Part shown: piece after piece, positions 53,162 through 63,413 of the stretch
Numbering within the stretch: position 1 is the stretch's first letter
Layout of the letters: each line of letters starts with the position of its first letter
Assembly (NCBI GenBank): GCA_902612345.1
Contig: CACMDE010000002.1
Location: 1-64,000, forward strand
Source: an uncultured Pelagibacteraceae bacterium
Lineage (GTDB): Bacteria > Pseudomonadota > Alphaproteobacteria > Pelagibacterales > Pelagibacteraceae
Length of the DNA stretch: 64,000 nt
Direction: 5' to 3'
Program-made: the position numbers and the translations under genes
The notes under the pieces: model-generated
Database searches by the model: none
Seen by the model: only the letters and a program-made list of their open reading frames with translations
What the model was told of the DNA's origin: nothing

Positions 53162-53712
53162 TGTTAAAAGAAAATTACCAAAATAGAATTAAAGAATTAC
53201 CAGAATCTGTCAAGCAGTTTGTAGGCTTAGTCATAGTAACAATTATAATAATTTCATTTTTTTTTATTTTAAATGTCATGTTTGGAGAAGGTGACGAATT
53301 AGTCGAAAAAATGAAAATTGAAGAAGAGAGAATTGCACAAGAAAAAAAACTTAGTGAATTAATATCAAAACTTCCATCAGGAATATTGGTAACTTTTGAT
53401 GGTACAGATCATTATAAATTAACCGATGAGATATATGAGCAGGTTTGCAAAGCAACAAAGCTTATACCACAACGTGCGATTATGGGTGCAAATTTTCTTA
53501 ATTTTAGAGCACATGAAATTTATACAATAAATGGAAACAAAATAGATGATACATTTGTAAAATGGGATAAAGAAAAAAATAAATGTTTTGCTGGTTTTAC
53601 TGTCAGTGGAGACAATGTAGGAGTAAACGAGTCAATTACTGTTAGTGGAGAGGCATTGAGCTTTTTAAGTACAGGAATTGATACAAGAGTATATTTTATA
53701 AAAAACTTTTAG
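53161..53712 (+). CDS. Hypothetical membrane-anchored protein, 183 residues
   Basis: Starts at ATG 53161 within the MORN stop. One helix at about 20-40, then a short charged coiled stretch (45-65) and a soluble C-terminal domain containing Cys96 and Cys142, which could form a disulfide outside the cytoplasm. No recognised family. The upstream in-frame start at 53134 would overlap the MORN gene by 28 bases and is not needed. Confidence 0.6.
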   Translation: MLKENYQNRIKELPESVKQFVGLVIVTIIIISFFFILNVMFGEGDELVEKMKIEEERIAQEKKLSELISKLPSGILVTFDGTDHYKLTDEIYEQVCKATKLIPQRAIMGANFLNFRAHEIYTINGNKIDDTFVKWDKEKNKCFAGFTVSGDNVGVNESITVSGEALSFLSTGIDTRVYFIKNF

Positions 53713-53776
53713 GAGGAAAATAGTAATTAAATAGATTTAATTTTATTCTAATTTCATATAATTTAATTATTAATTT

Positions 53777-54808
53777 ATGCCAGAGCCAGTTATTAAATGT
53801 GAAAATGTTTATAAAATTTTTGGGGCAAATGCAGAAAAAATGCTTCAAGAATCAAATGGTAATGTTGATGCTAAAACTTTCCAAGATAATGGATGCATTG
53901 TGGGTGTCAATAATGCTTCATTTGAAGTTTCAAAAGGAGAAATGTTGGTTGTAATGGGCCTATCAGGTTCAGGCAAATCAACATTGTTAAGATGTATATC
54001 CAGATTGACAGATGCAACAGGTGGAAAAATTTTTATTGAAGGCCAGGATCTTCTAAAATTAAATAATAAAGAACTTATAGACCTTAGAAGAAATAAAATG
54101 GGAATGGTTTTTCAAAGTTTTGCTTTGCTGCCTCATAAAACAGTAGTTGAGAATATTGCTTTCCCACTTCAAATTAAGGGGATTAAAACTGAAGATAGTA
54201 TTAGCAAAGCAATGGATATGGTTAAATTAGTTGGCCTTGATGGAAGAGAAAATTATTTCCCAAGAGAACTTTCAGGTGGTCAACAACAAAGGGTGGGAAT
54301 AGCAAGATCCTTGGCAGTGGAACCTGACATATGGTTTTTAGATGAACCTTTTTCTGCTTTAGACCCTTTAATTCGTAAAGAAATGCAAGATGAGTTTTTA
54401 AGACTTCAAGAAAAATTACAAAAAACAATTATGTTTATTACACATGATTTTGATGAAGCTTTAAAACTTGCTGACCGTATTGCAATTATGAAAGATGGTA
54501 TAATTGAGCAATTAGACACTCCTGCAAAAATTGTTTTAAATCCTGCGACTGAATATGTGAGAAAATTTACTGAAGAAGTGCCAAGAGAAAAAGTTTTATT
54601 AATAGAAGATGTAATGGATACATCAAATATAGAGAATTTAGGTGATTTAAAGGTTTCAAAAGATGAAGTCATAGAAAATGTTGCTGAAAAAATACTTTCT
54701 CAAGAAAAATCAGTGGCCGTTACAGATGAAAACAATAAAGTAATCGGTTTTATCAATCCTACAAAAATAATTAACACGGTTTTTGGAGGAAGAAAAAATG
54801 GTAAATAA
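53777..54808 (+). CDS. tmoW: TMAO/betaine ABC transporter ATP-binding protein (TmoW/ProV-like)
   Basis: 343 residues. Walker A GLSGSGKST (61-69), signature ELSGGQQQRVG near 165, Walker B IWFLDEPFSALDP, and a C-terminal CBS-like region (about 275-340), as in ProV-type ATPases that respond to osmotic state. The start (VIKCENVYKIFGANAEKML) is typical of this group. Four bases before the permease. Confidence 0.87.
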   Translation: MPEPVIKCENVYKIFGANAEKMLQESNGNVDAKTFQDNGCIVGVNNASFEVSKGEMLVVMGLSGSGKSTLLRCISRLTDATGGKIFIEGQDLLKLNNKELIDLRRNKMGMVFQSFALLPHKTVVENIAFPLQIKGIKTEDSISKAMDMVKLVGLDGRENYFPRELSGGQQQRVGIARSLAVEPDIWFLDEPFSALDPLIRKEMQDEFLRLQEKLQKTIMFITHDFDEALKLADRIAIMKDGIIEQLDTPAKIVLNPATEYVRKFTEEVPREKVLLIEDVMDTSNIENLGDLKVSKDEVIENVAEKILSQEKSVAVTDENNKVIGFINPTKIINTVFGGRKNGK

Positions 54809-54811
54809 AAC

Positions 54812-56965
54812 ATGGATTACTTAAAAAAATATCCGAAATTATTTCAATGGTTATTTTTATTAATCATATTTTTTGCTTTATGTTTTTCTATCGATGTTCC
54901 TGAAACATACAAATTTATAAGAGGACAAGCAGAATTTGTAAAAGACCCAAATCAAAGTACATATGTTTTTTTAGGTAAAGAAGTAAGGTATTACGCTTTT
55001 GATGTATTTTGGAGACTACCACCACTTCTTGGATGGCTACCTATTTGGATCAATGATTCATTATTTTTTTTAATGAATGAGTGGATGCCAATGGAATTTT
55101 GGAATGAAGATACACAAGAATACAAAACTAGACCACTAGTATTAGAAATATCAAGAACCTTAACTTCATTTATGACATTTTTAATATTTTTAATTAGAGA
55201 AACTTTATTAGGTGGACTTGAAACAATAGTAGCGTTTACTAGTTGGGATTGGATTGATAAAAATCCTTGGGCAGAGTTACCAGGTCTACCTTGGACAATT
55301 GTCGCTGCTGGTTTTGCTATACTTGCATACAAATTAAGTGGTAAAGGTTTAGCAATATTTGCTGGTTTAGTAATGGTTTATATTTCTATATTTGGTCAGT
55401 GGAAGCCATCAATGCAAACATTATCTTTTATATTAGTAGCAGCACCATTGTCATTTATATTTGGTTTAGGATTAGGTGTAGCAGCGTATAAAAGTAAACG
55501 TGTTGAAAAAGCTTTGTATCCCATACTTCTAGTTATGCAAACAATGCCACAATACGCTGTATTAGTCCCAGCACTTGTTCTTTTTGGAGTGGGAGATCAT
55601 GCCGCTGTAATTATAACTATGATTGTTGCTGTACCTCCAATGATACTTTTAACTTTATTAGGTTTAAGAGCAGTACCTCCTGAAGTAATTGAAGCAGGGA
55701 GAATGAGTGGATGTAATAATTGGCAATTGATGACTAAAGTTTTAATTCCAACTGCACGAAGAGATATCCTAATAGGAGTGAACCAAGTAATAATGGTTTG
55801 TTTTTCTATGGCAGTTATTTCAGCTTTTATAGGTGCAAAAGGTTTAGGATTTAATTTATTATTAGCTTTAAACCAGTTAAATATTGGGTTAGCCTTAGAA
55901 GCTGGACTTTGTATTAGTTTAATTGCAATTCTTTTAGACAAAATGTCTTTGGCTTGGGCAAATAAACAAACAGATTATTTTGGAAATCTGACATTTTTTC
56001 AAAGAAACAAAAATCTTTTGTTTTTTTCTGCATCAGCAATTATTGGAATAATACTTGCTTATGTTGGAACTTTTATATTCAAAGATACATTTAATTATCT
56101 ATTTGAAGTTCCACATAATAAGGGAATATCAACAGCAGATTTTTGGAATAAAGGTGTTGACTGGATTTTTGATACTTTTTTTGTATATATAAAAGCATTT
56201 AATACCTGGCTAATCGTAGAAGTCCTTCAGCCAATGCGAGCTTTATATTTAAGAATGCCTGCTGTAGCGACATTAGTTTTAGTTGTAGGAGCAGGATATT
56301 TAATTGGTGGAATTCGTTCTGCTTTAGTTGTTTTTGCATTAACTTTATTTATAGCTTTAAGTCCGTGGTGGGATAGAGCCTTGGTTACAACCTACATGGC
56401 AACCTTTGGAGTAATTATGTCTTGTACAATTGGATTTACGGTAGGAACTTTATGTTTCCAAAGCAAACGTGCTGCTGCTTTTATGCTTGGTGTATGCGAT
56501 ATATTTCAAACATTCCCATCTTTTGTTTATCTGATACCAGTTATGATGCTTTTTGGAATCACTGATACATCTGTATTGATAGCTGTTATAGTTTACGCAA
56601 CAATACCTGCAACAAGATATACAATTGAAGGATTAAGAAGTGTTCCAGCAGGTCTACACGATGCGGCAACAATGTCAGGAGTAAATAAATTCCAAAGATT
56701 AACAAAAATAGAATTTCCATTAGCATTTCCACATATGATGCTTGGTCTTAATCAAACTATAGTTTTTGCTTTGTTTATGGTGATAATTGGAGCATTTATA
56801 GGAACAGAAGACTTGGGACAATATATCCTTAAAGCGCTTTCGGATAAAAACGGAGCTGGAATAGGATTAACGCTTGGTATTTGTGTAGCATTTATAGGTT
56901 TGATATTTGATAACTTGATTAGAACCTGGGTAGGACAAAGAAAAAAACACCTAGGCATTGATTAA
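54812..56965 (+). CDS. tmoV: TMAO/betaine ABC transporter permease, tandem two-domain (TmoV/ProW-like)
   Basis: 717 residues containing two complete permease halves. Coupling loops at about residues 292-310 (EAGRMSGCNNWQLMTKVLI) and about 616-640 (DAATMSGVNKFQRLTKIEF) mark each half. A single chain can thus form the whole channel. Classical ProW is about 350 residues. Follows tmoW by three bases; ends five bases before the glycerol kinase GTG. Confidence 0.85.
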   Translation: MDYLKKYPKLFQWLFLLIIFFALCFSIDVPETYKFIRGQAEFVKDPNQSTYVFLGKEVRYYAFDVFWRLPPLLGWLPIWINDSLFFLMNEWMPMEFWNEDTQEYKTRPLVLEISRTLTSFMTFLIFLIRETLLGGLETIVAFTSWDWIDKNPWAELPGLPWTIVAAGFAILAYKLSGKGLAIFAGLVMVYISIFGQWKPSMQTLSFILVAAPLSFIFGLGLGVAAYKSKRVEKALYPILLVMQTMPQYAVLVPALVLFGVGDHAAVIITMIVAVPPMILLTLLGLRAVPPEVIEAGRMSGCNNWQLMTKVLIPTARRDILIGVNQVIMVCFSMAVISAFIGAKGLGFNLLLALNQLNIGLALEAGLCISLIAILLDKMSLAWANKQTDYFGNLTFFQRNKNLLFFSASAIIGIILAYVGTFIFKDTFNYLFEVPHNKGISTADFWNKGVDWIFDTFFVYIKAFNTWLIVEVLQPMRALYLRMPAVATLVLVVGAGYLIGGIRSALVVFALTLFIALSPWWDRALVTTYMATFGVIMSCTIGFTVGTLCFQSKRAAAFMLGVCDIFQTFPSFVYLIPVMMLFGITDTSVLIAVIVYATIPATRYTIEGLRSVPAGLHDAATMSGVNKFQRLTKIEFPLAFPHMMLGLNQTIVFALFMVIIGAFIGTEDLGQYILKALSDKNGAGIGLTLGICVAFIGLIFDNLIRTWVGQRKKHLGID

Positions 56966-56970
56966 ACTCT

Positions 56971-58449
56971 GTGAAAAAATTTCTTGTTGCCATTGATCAG
57001 GGAACAACATCTTCAAGAGCAATTTTGTTTGATACTAGTGGCAATATAAAATTTACACAACAGCAAGAATTTAAACAATATTTTCCTAAAAATGGCTGGG
57101 TAGAACATAATCCAAATGAGATTTGGGAAACTACACTTTCATCATTAAAAAAAGTAATTCAAAAAGCAAAAAAGCTAAATGGTAAAATCTTAAGTATTGG
57201 CATTACCAATCAAAGAGAGACTACAGTTCTATGGAATAAAAAAAATGGAAAGCCAGTTTATAATGCAATTGTTTGGCAAGATAGAAGAACACAAAATTAT
57301 TGTAAAATTTTAAAAAAAAATAATTTTGAAAACAAAATCAGAAAGAAAACTGGTTTATTTATTGATCCATATTTTTCAGCTACAAAAATAAAATGGATAT
57401 TAGATAATGTAAAAAAAACTAAATCATTATTAAAATCAAATAATTTATTGTTTGGTACAATTGATACATTTTTAATTTGGAAACTTACTAATGAACATAA
57501 GCATTTAACAGAGACTACTAATGCCTCAAGGACGATGCTTTTCAACATTCATACAAATAAATGGGACAATGAGATATTAAAAAAACTAAAAATACCTTAC
57601 AAAATTTTACCAAAAGTACAAAATTCTGCAGATAATTTTGGAACAACAAATAAAAAAATTTTAGGTAAAGAGATACCTATTTCTGCTGTTCTTGGAGATC
57701 AGCAATCTGCAGCTGTTGGACAAGCTTGTTTTGAAAGTGGTTCAACAAAAAGCACATACGGAACTGGAGCATTTGTGATTATGAACACAGGATCTAAAAA
57801 AATTTATTCTAAAAATAAATTATTAACCACAATTTGCTATACACTGAATGGTAAAAACACTTATGCATTAGAAGGCTCGATATTTATAGCTGGAGCCGGA
57901 GTTCAATGGTTGAGAGATAAAATAAAGTTGATAAATAATGCATATGAAACTGAACAAATTGCTAAATCAAAAAAAAATAATGAGGGTGTTTATATTGTTC
58001 CTGCATTTAGTGGAATAGGAGCGCCGTATTGGAGGTCAGACGCAAGAGGATTGATTACAGGGCTAACTAGGAATAGCGATTGGAAAAGTTTAGTCAGGGC
58101 AGTTGTAGAGTCTGTCGCGTATCAAAGTTTTGATTTATTTGAGTCTATGAAAAAAGACGGGCTAAAACCAAAAATAATTAAAGTAGATGGTGGAATGGTA
58201 GCAAACAATTGGTTTGCACAGTTTTTATCAGATACGATTAATTTAAAAGTAGTAAGACCAAAAGTTTCAGAAACTACTGCATTAGGTGTAGCACTATTAG
58301 CAGGATATCAAATTAAAGAATTCAAATCTTTAAATGAAATTAAAGTTAAATGGAAAAAAGATAGAGTTTTTTCTCCAAAACTTAACAAATCTTTGAGAAA
58401 TAAGTTATTGCAAGGTTGGAGACAAGCAATTAGAAAAACTTTAGCATAA
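56971..58449 (+). CDS. glpK: Glycerol kinase
   Basis: 492 residues, normal size, from a GTG start. FGGY-family motifs DQGTTSSRAILFD (8-20), TNQRETTVLW, VWQDRRT, SATKIKWIL and the C-terminal VDGGMVANNWFAQFLSD are present. Phosphorylates glycerol to glycerol-3-phosphate. No GlpF facilitator or GlpD gene is adjacent. Part of the + unit after tmoV. Confidence 0.92.
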   Translation: MKKFLVAIDQGTTSSRAILFDTSGNIKFTQQQEFKQYFPKNGWVEHNPNEIWETTLSSLKKVIQKAKKLNGKILSIGITNQRETTVLWNKKNGKPVYNAIVWQDRRTQNYCKILKKNNFENKIRKKTGLFIDPYFSATKIKWILDNVKKTKSLLKSNNLLFGTIDTFLIWKLTNEHKHLTETTNASRTMLFNIHTNKWDNEILKKLKIPYKILPKVQNSADNFGTTNKKILGKEIPISAVLGDQQSAAVGQACFESGSTKSTYGTGAFVIMNTGSKKIYSKNKLLTTICYTLNGKNTYALEGSIFIAGAGVQWLRDKIKLINNAYETEQIAKSKKNNEGVYIVPAFSGIGAPYWRSDARGLITGLTRNSDWKSLVRAVVESVAYQSFDLFESMKKDGLKPKIIKVDGGMVANNWFAQFLSDTINLKVVRPKVSETTALGVALLAGYQIKEFKSLNEIKVKWKKDRVFSPKLNKSLRNKLLQGWRQAIRKTLA

Positions 58450-58457
58450 TTTAAAAC

Positions 58458-59429
58458 ATGAAAAATATACTTATAATTGGAGCAGGAGCTATGGGGGCAG
58501 CATTTTCAGTTCCTTGTATGGATAACAGACATAAAGTTACATTGTCAGAACCATATAATTTTAAATTAATTAAAAAAATAAATTCAAATAAAAAATATCA
58601 TCCATCTTTGAAATTAAAATTACACAATAATTTAATTGTAAAAAATTTTTCAAGTGAATTATTAAACAAAAGATGGGATCTAGTAGTTGTAGCGGTTAGT
58701 TCTATTGGAATTGATCTTGTTAGGAATTGTTTAAAAAAATTAAAATTCAGCTCAAAAATATTAGTATTAACTAAAGGTTTAAAATATGACAAGATTTCAA
58801 AAAAAATAATTACAATGTCCGAACAGCTTAATAAAGAAACGAGAAAATTTGATATATCAGTATTAAAAGGACCTTGTTTAGCAAAAGAGTTAGCTAGAAA
58901 AATAAAATCTAGCACTATTATTGCAAACAAAGATATTAAAAAAGCAAAATCAATAGGAAATTTAATCTCAACTAAATACTATAATATAGAATATTCGAGA
59001 GATGTTAAAGGTGTAGAGATATGTTCTGCGATTAAAAATATTTATTCTATGTTAATTGGTTCGGGAGAAGGTTCAAACACTTCATCCTCTATATTTACAA
59101 AATCTATTAACGAAATGATGTACTTAACAAAACATTTTAAAGGAAAAGAAGAAACTGTTTATGGTTTAGCTGGTGTTGGAGATTTGTATGTAAGCGCTGT
59201 AGGTGGAAGAAATAGTAAGATGGGTGAGTTTTTAGGTAAAGGTTTTACATTTAAAAATGCTAAAAAAAAATTTATGCCAAATGATACTGTTGAAGGAGCA
59301 GAGCTTGCTAGAGAAATTGGTAGATATATTTTAAAAAAAGTTAATAAGAAGAAAATACCTTTAATGATTGATTTATTAAGATCAATTTTAAAAAATAAAA
59401 AATTGAATATTAGATGGCGAAATAAATAG
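58458..59429 (+). CDS. gpsA: NAD(P)-dependent glycerol-3-phosphate dehydrogenase-like protein
   Basis: 323 residues. Rossmann motif IGAGAMGAAF (6-15), LTKGLKYD, and the GVEICSAIKNIYSM segment with the catalytic Lys of GpsA. Converts glycerol-3-phosphate and dihydroxyacetone phosphate. Divergent (Lys-rich) compared with canonical GpsA, so a second paralog is possible. Eight bases after glycerol kinase. Convergent with tmm. Confidence 0.78.
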   Translation: MKNILIIGAGAMGAAFSVPCMDNRHKVTLSEPYNFKLIKKINSNKKYHPSLKLKLHNNLIVKNFSSELLNKRWDLVVVAVSSIGIDLVRNCLKKLKFSSKILVLTKGLKYDKISKKIITMSEQLNKETRKFDISVLKGPCLAKELARKIKSSTIIANKDIKKAKSIGNLISTKYYNIEYSRDVKGVEICSAIKNIYSMLIGSGEGSNTSSSIFTKSINEMMYLTKHFKGKEETVYGLAGVGDLYVSAVGGRNSKMGEFLGKGFTFKNAKKKFMPNDTVEGAELAREIGRYILKKVNKKKIPLMIDLLRSILKNKKLNIRWRNK

Positions 59430-59438
59430 AATTAATAT

Positions 59439-60779
59439 TTATTTTTTAGGCTGATCCAAAAATACTTTTAAAGTGTCATCCATTGCTGTTGCCCAAGGAG
59501 TGTGATGGATTGGGGCGACTGACCCAGTAACTGGAGAAGAAAAAGATTTATTCCTGTAGGTCATAATGTCTTCTACTTTATGATGCTCCCATTCTTTGAA
59601 GTGTTTTCTAATTAATTCAAAATCAATGTTTGGATAATCTGATAACCCATGAAGCTCTTTTGTATATTCAGTTTGAAAATCAATCATCTGATCTGGATTT
59701 TCTAATTTTTCTTCCATAGCTACCCATTTGTTAATATCTTTTTCAATTTCATTATTATCAGGCATTTTTACTTTTCCCATAACAACATCTCTTACATACC
59801 ATGCCTGACAATCAAACATATTAAATGTATGGAATTGGTCTTGCATTCCTAAATATAATAATTTGTGATTGTCTTGCCAAACTACACCTTTATATAATTT
59901 TGGTGGATATAATCTGTTTCTAGTTTTTAGTTTTAAGTCTTCAGACAAGAAAGGGAAGTGATGAAGATATCCTGAGCATAATATAATTGCATCTGCCTCT
60001 TGTTCGTGTCCATCTTTAAATATTGCTTTTTTTCCATCTAATCGATCAAGATGAAAAACTTCTGTTACACCATTAGGCCATTTAAATCCCATTGGATTAT
60101 GTCTGTAACCAATCGTGACAGTTTTGGCTCCATATTTATGACATTGCAGAGCAACATCTTCAGCCGAATAACTGCTACCTAACACAATTACATTTTTTCC
60201 TCTAAACTCCTCTGCATCTCTAAAATCATGTGAATGCATTATTCTTCCAGGAAAAGAACTCATACCCGAGTATTCAGGAATATATGGTACAGAAAAATGT
60301 CCTGATGAAACAACAACATAGTCAAAGTTTTCTTTCACTAATTTGTTATTTTTTTTGTCATTTGAAACAACTTCAAATTTGTTTCCATCATATTTCACAC
60401 TGGTTACAGTTGTATTAAATCTTACTTTGCTTTTAGAATTACCTTTTTTAACTCTACCTAATATATAATCATAAAGTACTTCTCTTGGAGGAAATGAAGG
60501 AATAGGCTTTCCAAAGTGTTCATCAAAAGAATAATCAGCAAATTCTAAACATTCTTTGGGTCCATTTGACCAAAGATATCTGTACATACTATTAGGAACT
60601 GGATCACCATATTCGTCTGAGCCTGTTCTCCAACTATAATTCCATAATCCACCCCAATCACTTTGTTTTTCAAAAGCGACTACTTCAGGAATTTTTTCAC
60701 CTTTTTTTTCAGCTTGTTCAAAAGCTCTTAACATCGAAAGACCACATGGCCCTGTGCCTATGATTGCAACTTTTGTCAT
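59439..60779 (-). CDS. tmm: Trimethylamine monooxygenase (flavin-containing, Tmm)
   Basis: 446 residues, as in bacterial Tmm. FAD motif GTGPCG (8-13), FMO signature FPGRIMHSHDF (176-186), NADPH motif GSSYSA (201-206), and the long FEKQ..DWGGLWNYSWRTG and SMYRYLWSNGPKE stretches that I recall in Roseovarius Tmm. Oxidises trimethylamine to TMAO. Stands alone on the minus strand, separated from the tdm unit by the tmo transporter. Confidence 0.92.
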   Translation of the reverse strand: MTKVAIIGTGPCGLSMLRAFEQAEKKGEKIPEVVAFEKQSDWGGLWNYSWRTGSDEYGDPVPNSMYRYLWSNGPKECLEFADYSFDEHFGKPIPSFPPREVLYDYILGRVKKGNSKSKVRFNTTVTSVKYDGNKFEVVSNDKKNNKLVKENFDYVVVSSGHFSVPYIPEYSGMSSFPGRIMHSHDFRDAEEFRGKNVIVLGSSYSAEDVALQCHKYGAKTVTIGYRHNPMGFKWPNGVTEVFHLDRLDGKKAIFKDGHEQEADAIILCSGYLHHFPFLSEDLKLKTRNRLYPPKLYKGVVWQDNHKLLYLGMQDQFHTFNMFDCQAWYVRDVVMGKVKMPDNNEIEKDINKWVAMEEKLENPDQMIDFQTEYTKELHGLSDYPNIDFELIRKHFKEWEHHKVEDIMTYRNKSFSSPVTGSVAPIHHTPWATAMDDTLKVFLDQPKK

Positions 60780-60838
60780 ATTTATTTATTATCTTATAAG
60801 TAAAATAAAAAAATTAAAATATAATTTTCATTTAGACT

Positions 60839-61621
60839 ATGAAAAAAATTCTAATTGTTGAAGGTAACCTGAGAGAAGAAAATCAAAATTTTTCTACTTC
60901 TGGTATACAAACTCATACTCAAAGTCTTCAAGATACCTTAGCCAATTTTACAAATGAACTTGATATGGATGTAGTAAACCCATCATCAGATGAAGATATT
61001 GATAAAAAAGTAAAGGAACTTAATAAATATAATGGCTTAATATGGGGTGGTAGTAGTTTAAACATCTACAATGATACTCCTGAAATAAGGAGACAAATTC
61101 AATTTATGAAAGAATGTCAAAAAAAAGTAAAAAATATTCTAGCTATTTGTTGGGGCATGCAAGTAGCTGTTACAGCAGCTGGAGGAGTTGTAAAAAAATC
61201 ATCTAATGGAGCTCATATAGGAATTGCAAATCAATTAGTAATAAACGAACAAGGATTAAAACATCCATTGTACAGTGGAAAAAAAAATAATTTTAATACA
61301 CCAGCATTTAATTTTGATGAAGTAGCTACACTTCCAGAAAATGGTGTTTGCTTAGCATCAAATAAAATAAACAAAGTTCAAAGTATGTATTTTAAAATAA
61401 ATAATAATAATATTTGGGGTTTACAGTATCATCCCGAAATCACTTATCAAAAAATGATACAACTTATAAAGTTTAGAAAAGATAGATTAATTGAAACAAG
61501 GAAAGTGTTTGCCAATCATGACCAAGTTGATGAACATATTTCTTTTATAGAAAAAGAAATATCAATTTCTGACAATCAACAGAGAATGATTGAATTAAAA
61601 AATTGGTTGAATTCTTTTTAA
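60839..61621 (+). CDS. Class I glutamine amidotransferase-like hydrolase
   Basis: 260 residues. The triad is complete: nucleophile Cys104 in ICWGMQ, His198 and Glu200 in [10 protein letters not shown]. The fold resembles stand-alone GMP-synthetase-type amidotransferases or gamma-glutamyl hydrolases. No synthetase partner is adjacent. Divergently transcribed from tmm across only 59 bases, so it may hydrolyse a gamma-glutamyl compound of the same pathway, which is inference. Confidence 0.75.
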   Translation: MKKILIVEGNLREENQNFSTSGIQTHTQSLQDTLANFTNELDMDVVNPSSDEDIDKKVKELNKYNGLIWGGSSLNIYNDTPEIRRQIQFMKECQKKVKNILAICWGMQVAVTAAGGVVKKSSNGAHIGIANQLVINEQGLKHPLYSGKKNNFNTPAFNFDEVATLPENGVCLASNKINKVQSMYFKINNNNIWGLQYHPEITYQKMIQLIKFRKDRLIETRKVFANHDQVDEHISFIEKEISISDNQQRMIELKNWLNSF

Positions 61622-63297
61622 AATAGACCTTCTATTTCACCTTTGTCATTGAGCTTGATAGAGTCTGCTGCAGGTACTCGTGGTAGTCCTGGCATTGTCA
61701 TTATTTCTCCACATACAACAACAACAAATTCAGCTCCTGATGATAAACGAACTTCCCTTACTGGAAGCACATGACCAGTTGGAGCACCTTTTAAATTTGG
61801 ATCTGTAGAGAAACTATATTGAGTTTTTGCAATACATACAGGAAGTTTTCCATAACCTTTTTCCTCAAAATCTTTTAGCTGTTGTCTTACTTTTGTATCT
61901 GCAACTACTTCGCTTGCGTGATAAATTTCTTGAGCAATTTTTTCAATCTTTTTAAACAAACTTAATTTATCTTCATATAGGTACTTAAATGTATTTTTAT
62001 TGTCTTCACAAATTTCTACAATGTTTTCAGCAAGCTCTGTCGCACCTTCTCCTCCGTTTGACCAATGGGTACATTTTGATGCTTTTACACCTTGTGTTTT
62101 ACAAAAGTCTAATAATGTATTCATTTCTTTATCTGTATCAGTGATAAAATGATTTACTGCAATAGTGACTGGAATACCAAATTTTCTTGTGTTGTTAATA
62201 TGCCTTTCTAAATTGACTAATCCTTTATTCAGAGCATCTACATTTTCATTTTTTAATTCATCTTTCGAAACCCCACCATGCATTTTAAGCGCTCTAATTG
62301 TTGCTACAATAACTACACAATCCGGTTTAATTCCGGATTTTCTACATTTTATATTTAAAAACTTTTCAGCACCAAGATCGGCACCAAAACCTGCTTCAGT
62401 AACAACAAAATCTGCTAATTTTAAACCTGCTTTAGTTGCAATTACCGAATTACATCCATGAGCAATATTCGCAAAAGGACCTCCATGAATAATCGCAGGA
62501 TTATTCTCTAATGTCTGAGTTACATTTGGTCTAATTGCATCTTTTAAAAGAACAGTCATTGGACCTTGGGCATTTAAATCTTTTGCATAAATAGGTTTTT
62601 TATCTCTAGTATAAGCTATTGTTATATTTCCAATTCGATTTTCCAAATCTTTTAAATCATTAGCAAGGCAAAATATTGCCATTATCTCAGACGCCACAGT
62701 TATGTCAAACCCATCTTGTCTAGGATATCCATTTGCAACACCTCCTAAATCAACAACTATTGATCTAAGCGACCTATCATTCATATCCATTACTCTTTTC
62801 CAAACTACTCTTCTCACGTCAATATTAAGTTTGTTGCCCCAGTAAATATGATTATCAATTAACGCAGACAATAAATTGTGAGCAGACGTAATAGCATGAA
62901 AGTCTCCAGTAAAATGTAAATTAATTTGTTCCATAGGAACTACTTGTGCATATCCACCACCTGCTGCACCACCTTTCATTCCAAAAGAAGGTCCTAAACT
63001 TGGTTCTCTTAGACAAACAATTGATTTTTTTCCAATTTTATTTAAACCGTCATTTAAACCTACAGACGTAGTTGTTTTTCCTTCTCCAGCTGGCGTAGGT
63101 GTAATTGCAGTAACAAGAATTAATTTTCCATCTTTTGTACTTTTTTGTTGATCAAGATACTCTAAATTAATTTTGGCAATGTGTCTGCCCATTGGGCTAA
63201 AAGCTTTCGGATCATCTGGAACATTTAATACCTCAAGGATTTCCTTAATAGGTTTCATATTTGCCGCTCTTGCTATTTCAATATCAGATTTAGGCAT
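61618..63297 (-). CDS. fhs: Formate-tetrahydrofolate ligase
   Basis: 559 residues, normal for Fhs. P-loop-like motif [11 protein letters not shown] (66-76), [19 protein letters not shown] and the C-terminal VPAADSI stretch are characteristic. Interconverts formate and 10-formyl-THF, linking demethylation products to formate and ATP. Good Shine-Dalgarno GAGGAGA before the ATG. The end overlaps the previous gene tail by four bases. Divergent from the SoxB-like gene. Confidence 0.94.
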   Translation of the reverse strand: MPKSDIEIARAANMKPIKEILEVLNVPDDPKAFSPMGRHIAKINLEYLDQQKSTKDGKLILVTAITPTPAGEGKTTTSVGLNDGLNKIGKKSIVCLREPSLGPSFGMKGGAAGGGYAQVVPMEQINLHFTGDFHAITSAHNLLSALIDNHIYWGNKLNIDVRRVVWKRVMDMNDRSLRSIVVDLGGVANGYPRQDGFDITVASEIMAIFCLANDLKDLENRIGNITIAYTRDKKPIYAKDLNAQGPMTVLLKDAIRPNVTQTLENNPAIIHGGPFANIAHGCNSVIATKAGLKLADFVVTEAGFGADLGAEKFLNIKCRKSGIKPDCVVIVATIRALKMHGGVSKDELKNENVDALNKGLVNLERHINNTRKFGIPVTIAVNHFITDTDKEMNTLLDFCKTQGVKASKCTHWSNGGEGATELAENIVEICEDNKNTFKYLYEDKLSLFKKIEKIAQEIYHASEVVADTKVRQQLKDFEEKGYGKLPVCIAKTQYSFSTDPNLKGAPTGHVLPVREVRLSSGAEFVVVVCGEIMTMPGLPRVPAADSIKLNDKGEIEGLF

Positions 63298-63413
63298 TTT
63301 GTCTCCTCATCTACGAAACGAATTAGTATAGTCTTTTATATATATTTAAACTTCTAAAAAATATATATATAAAAAATAAGAAATAATTACTTTTAATTGG
63401 ATAAAGTTATTAC

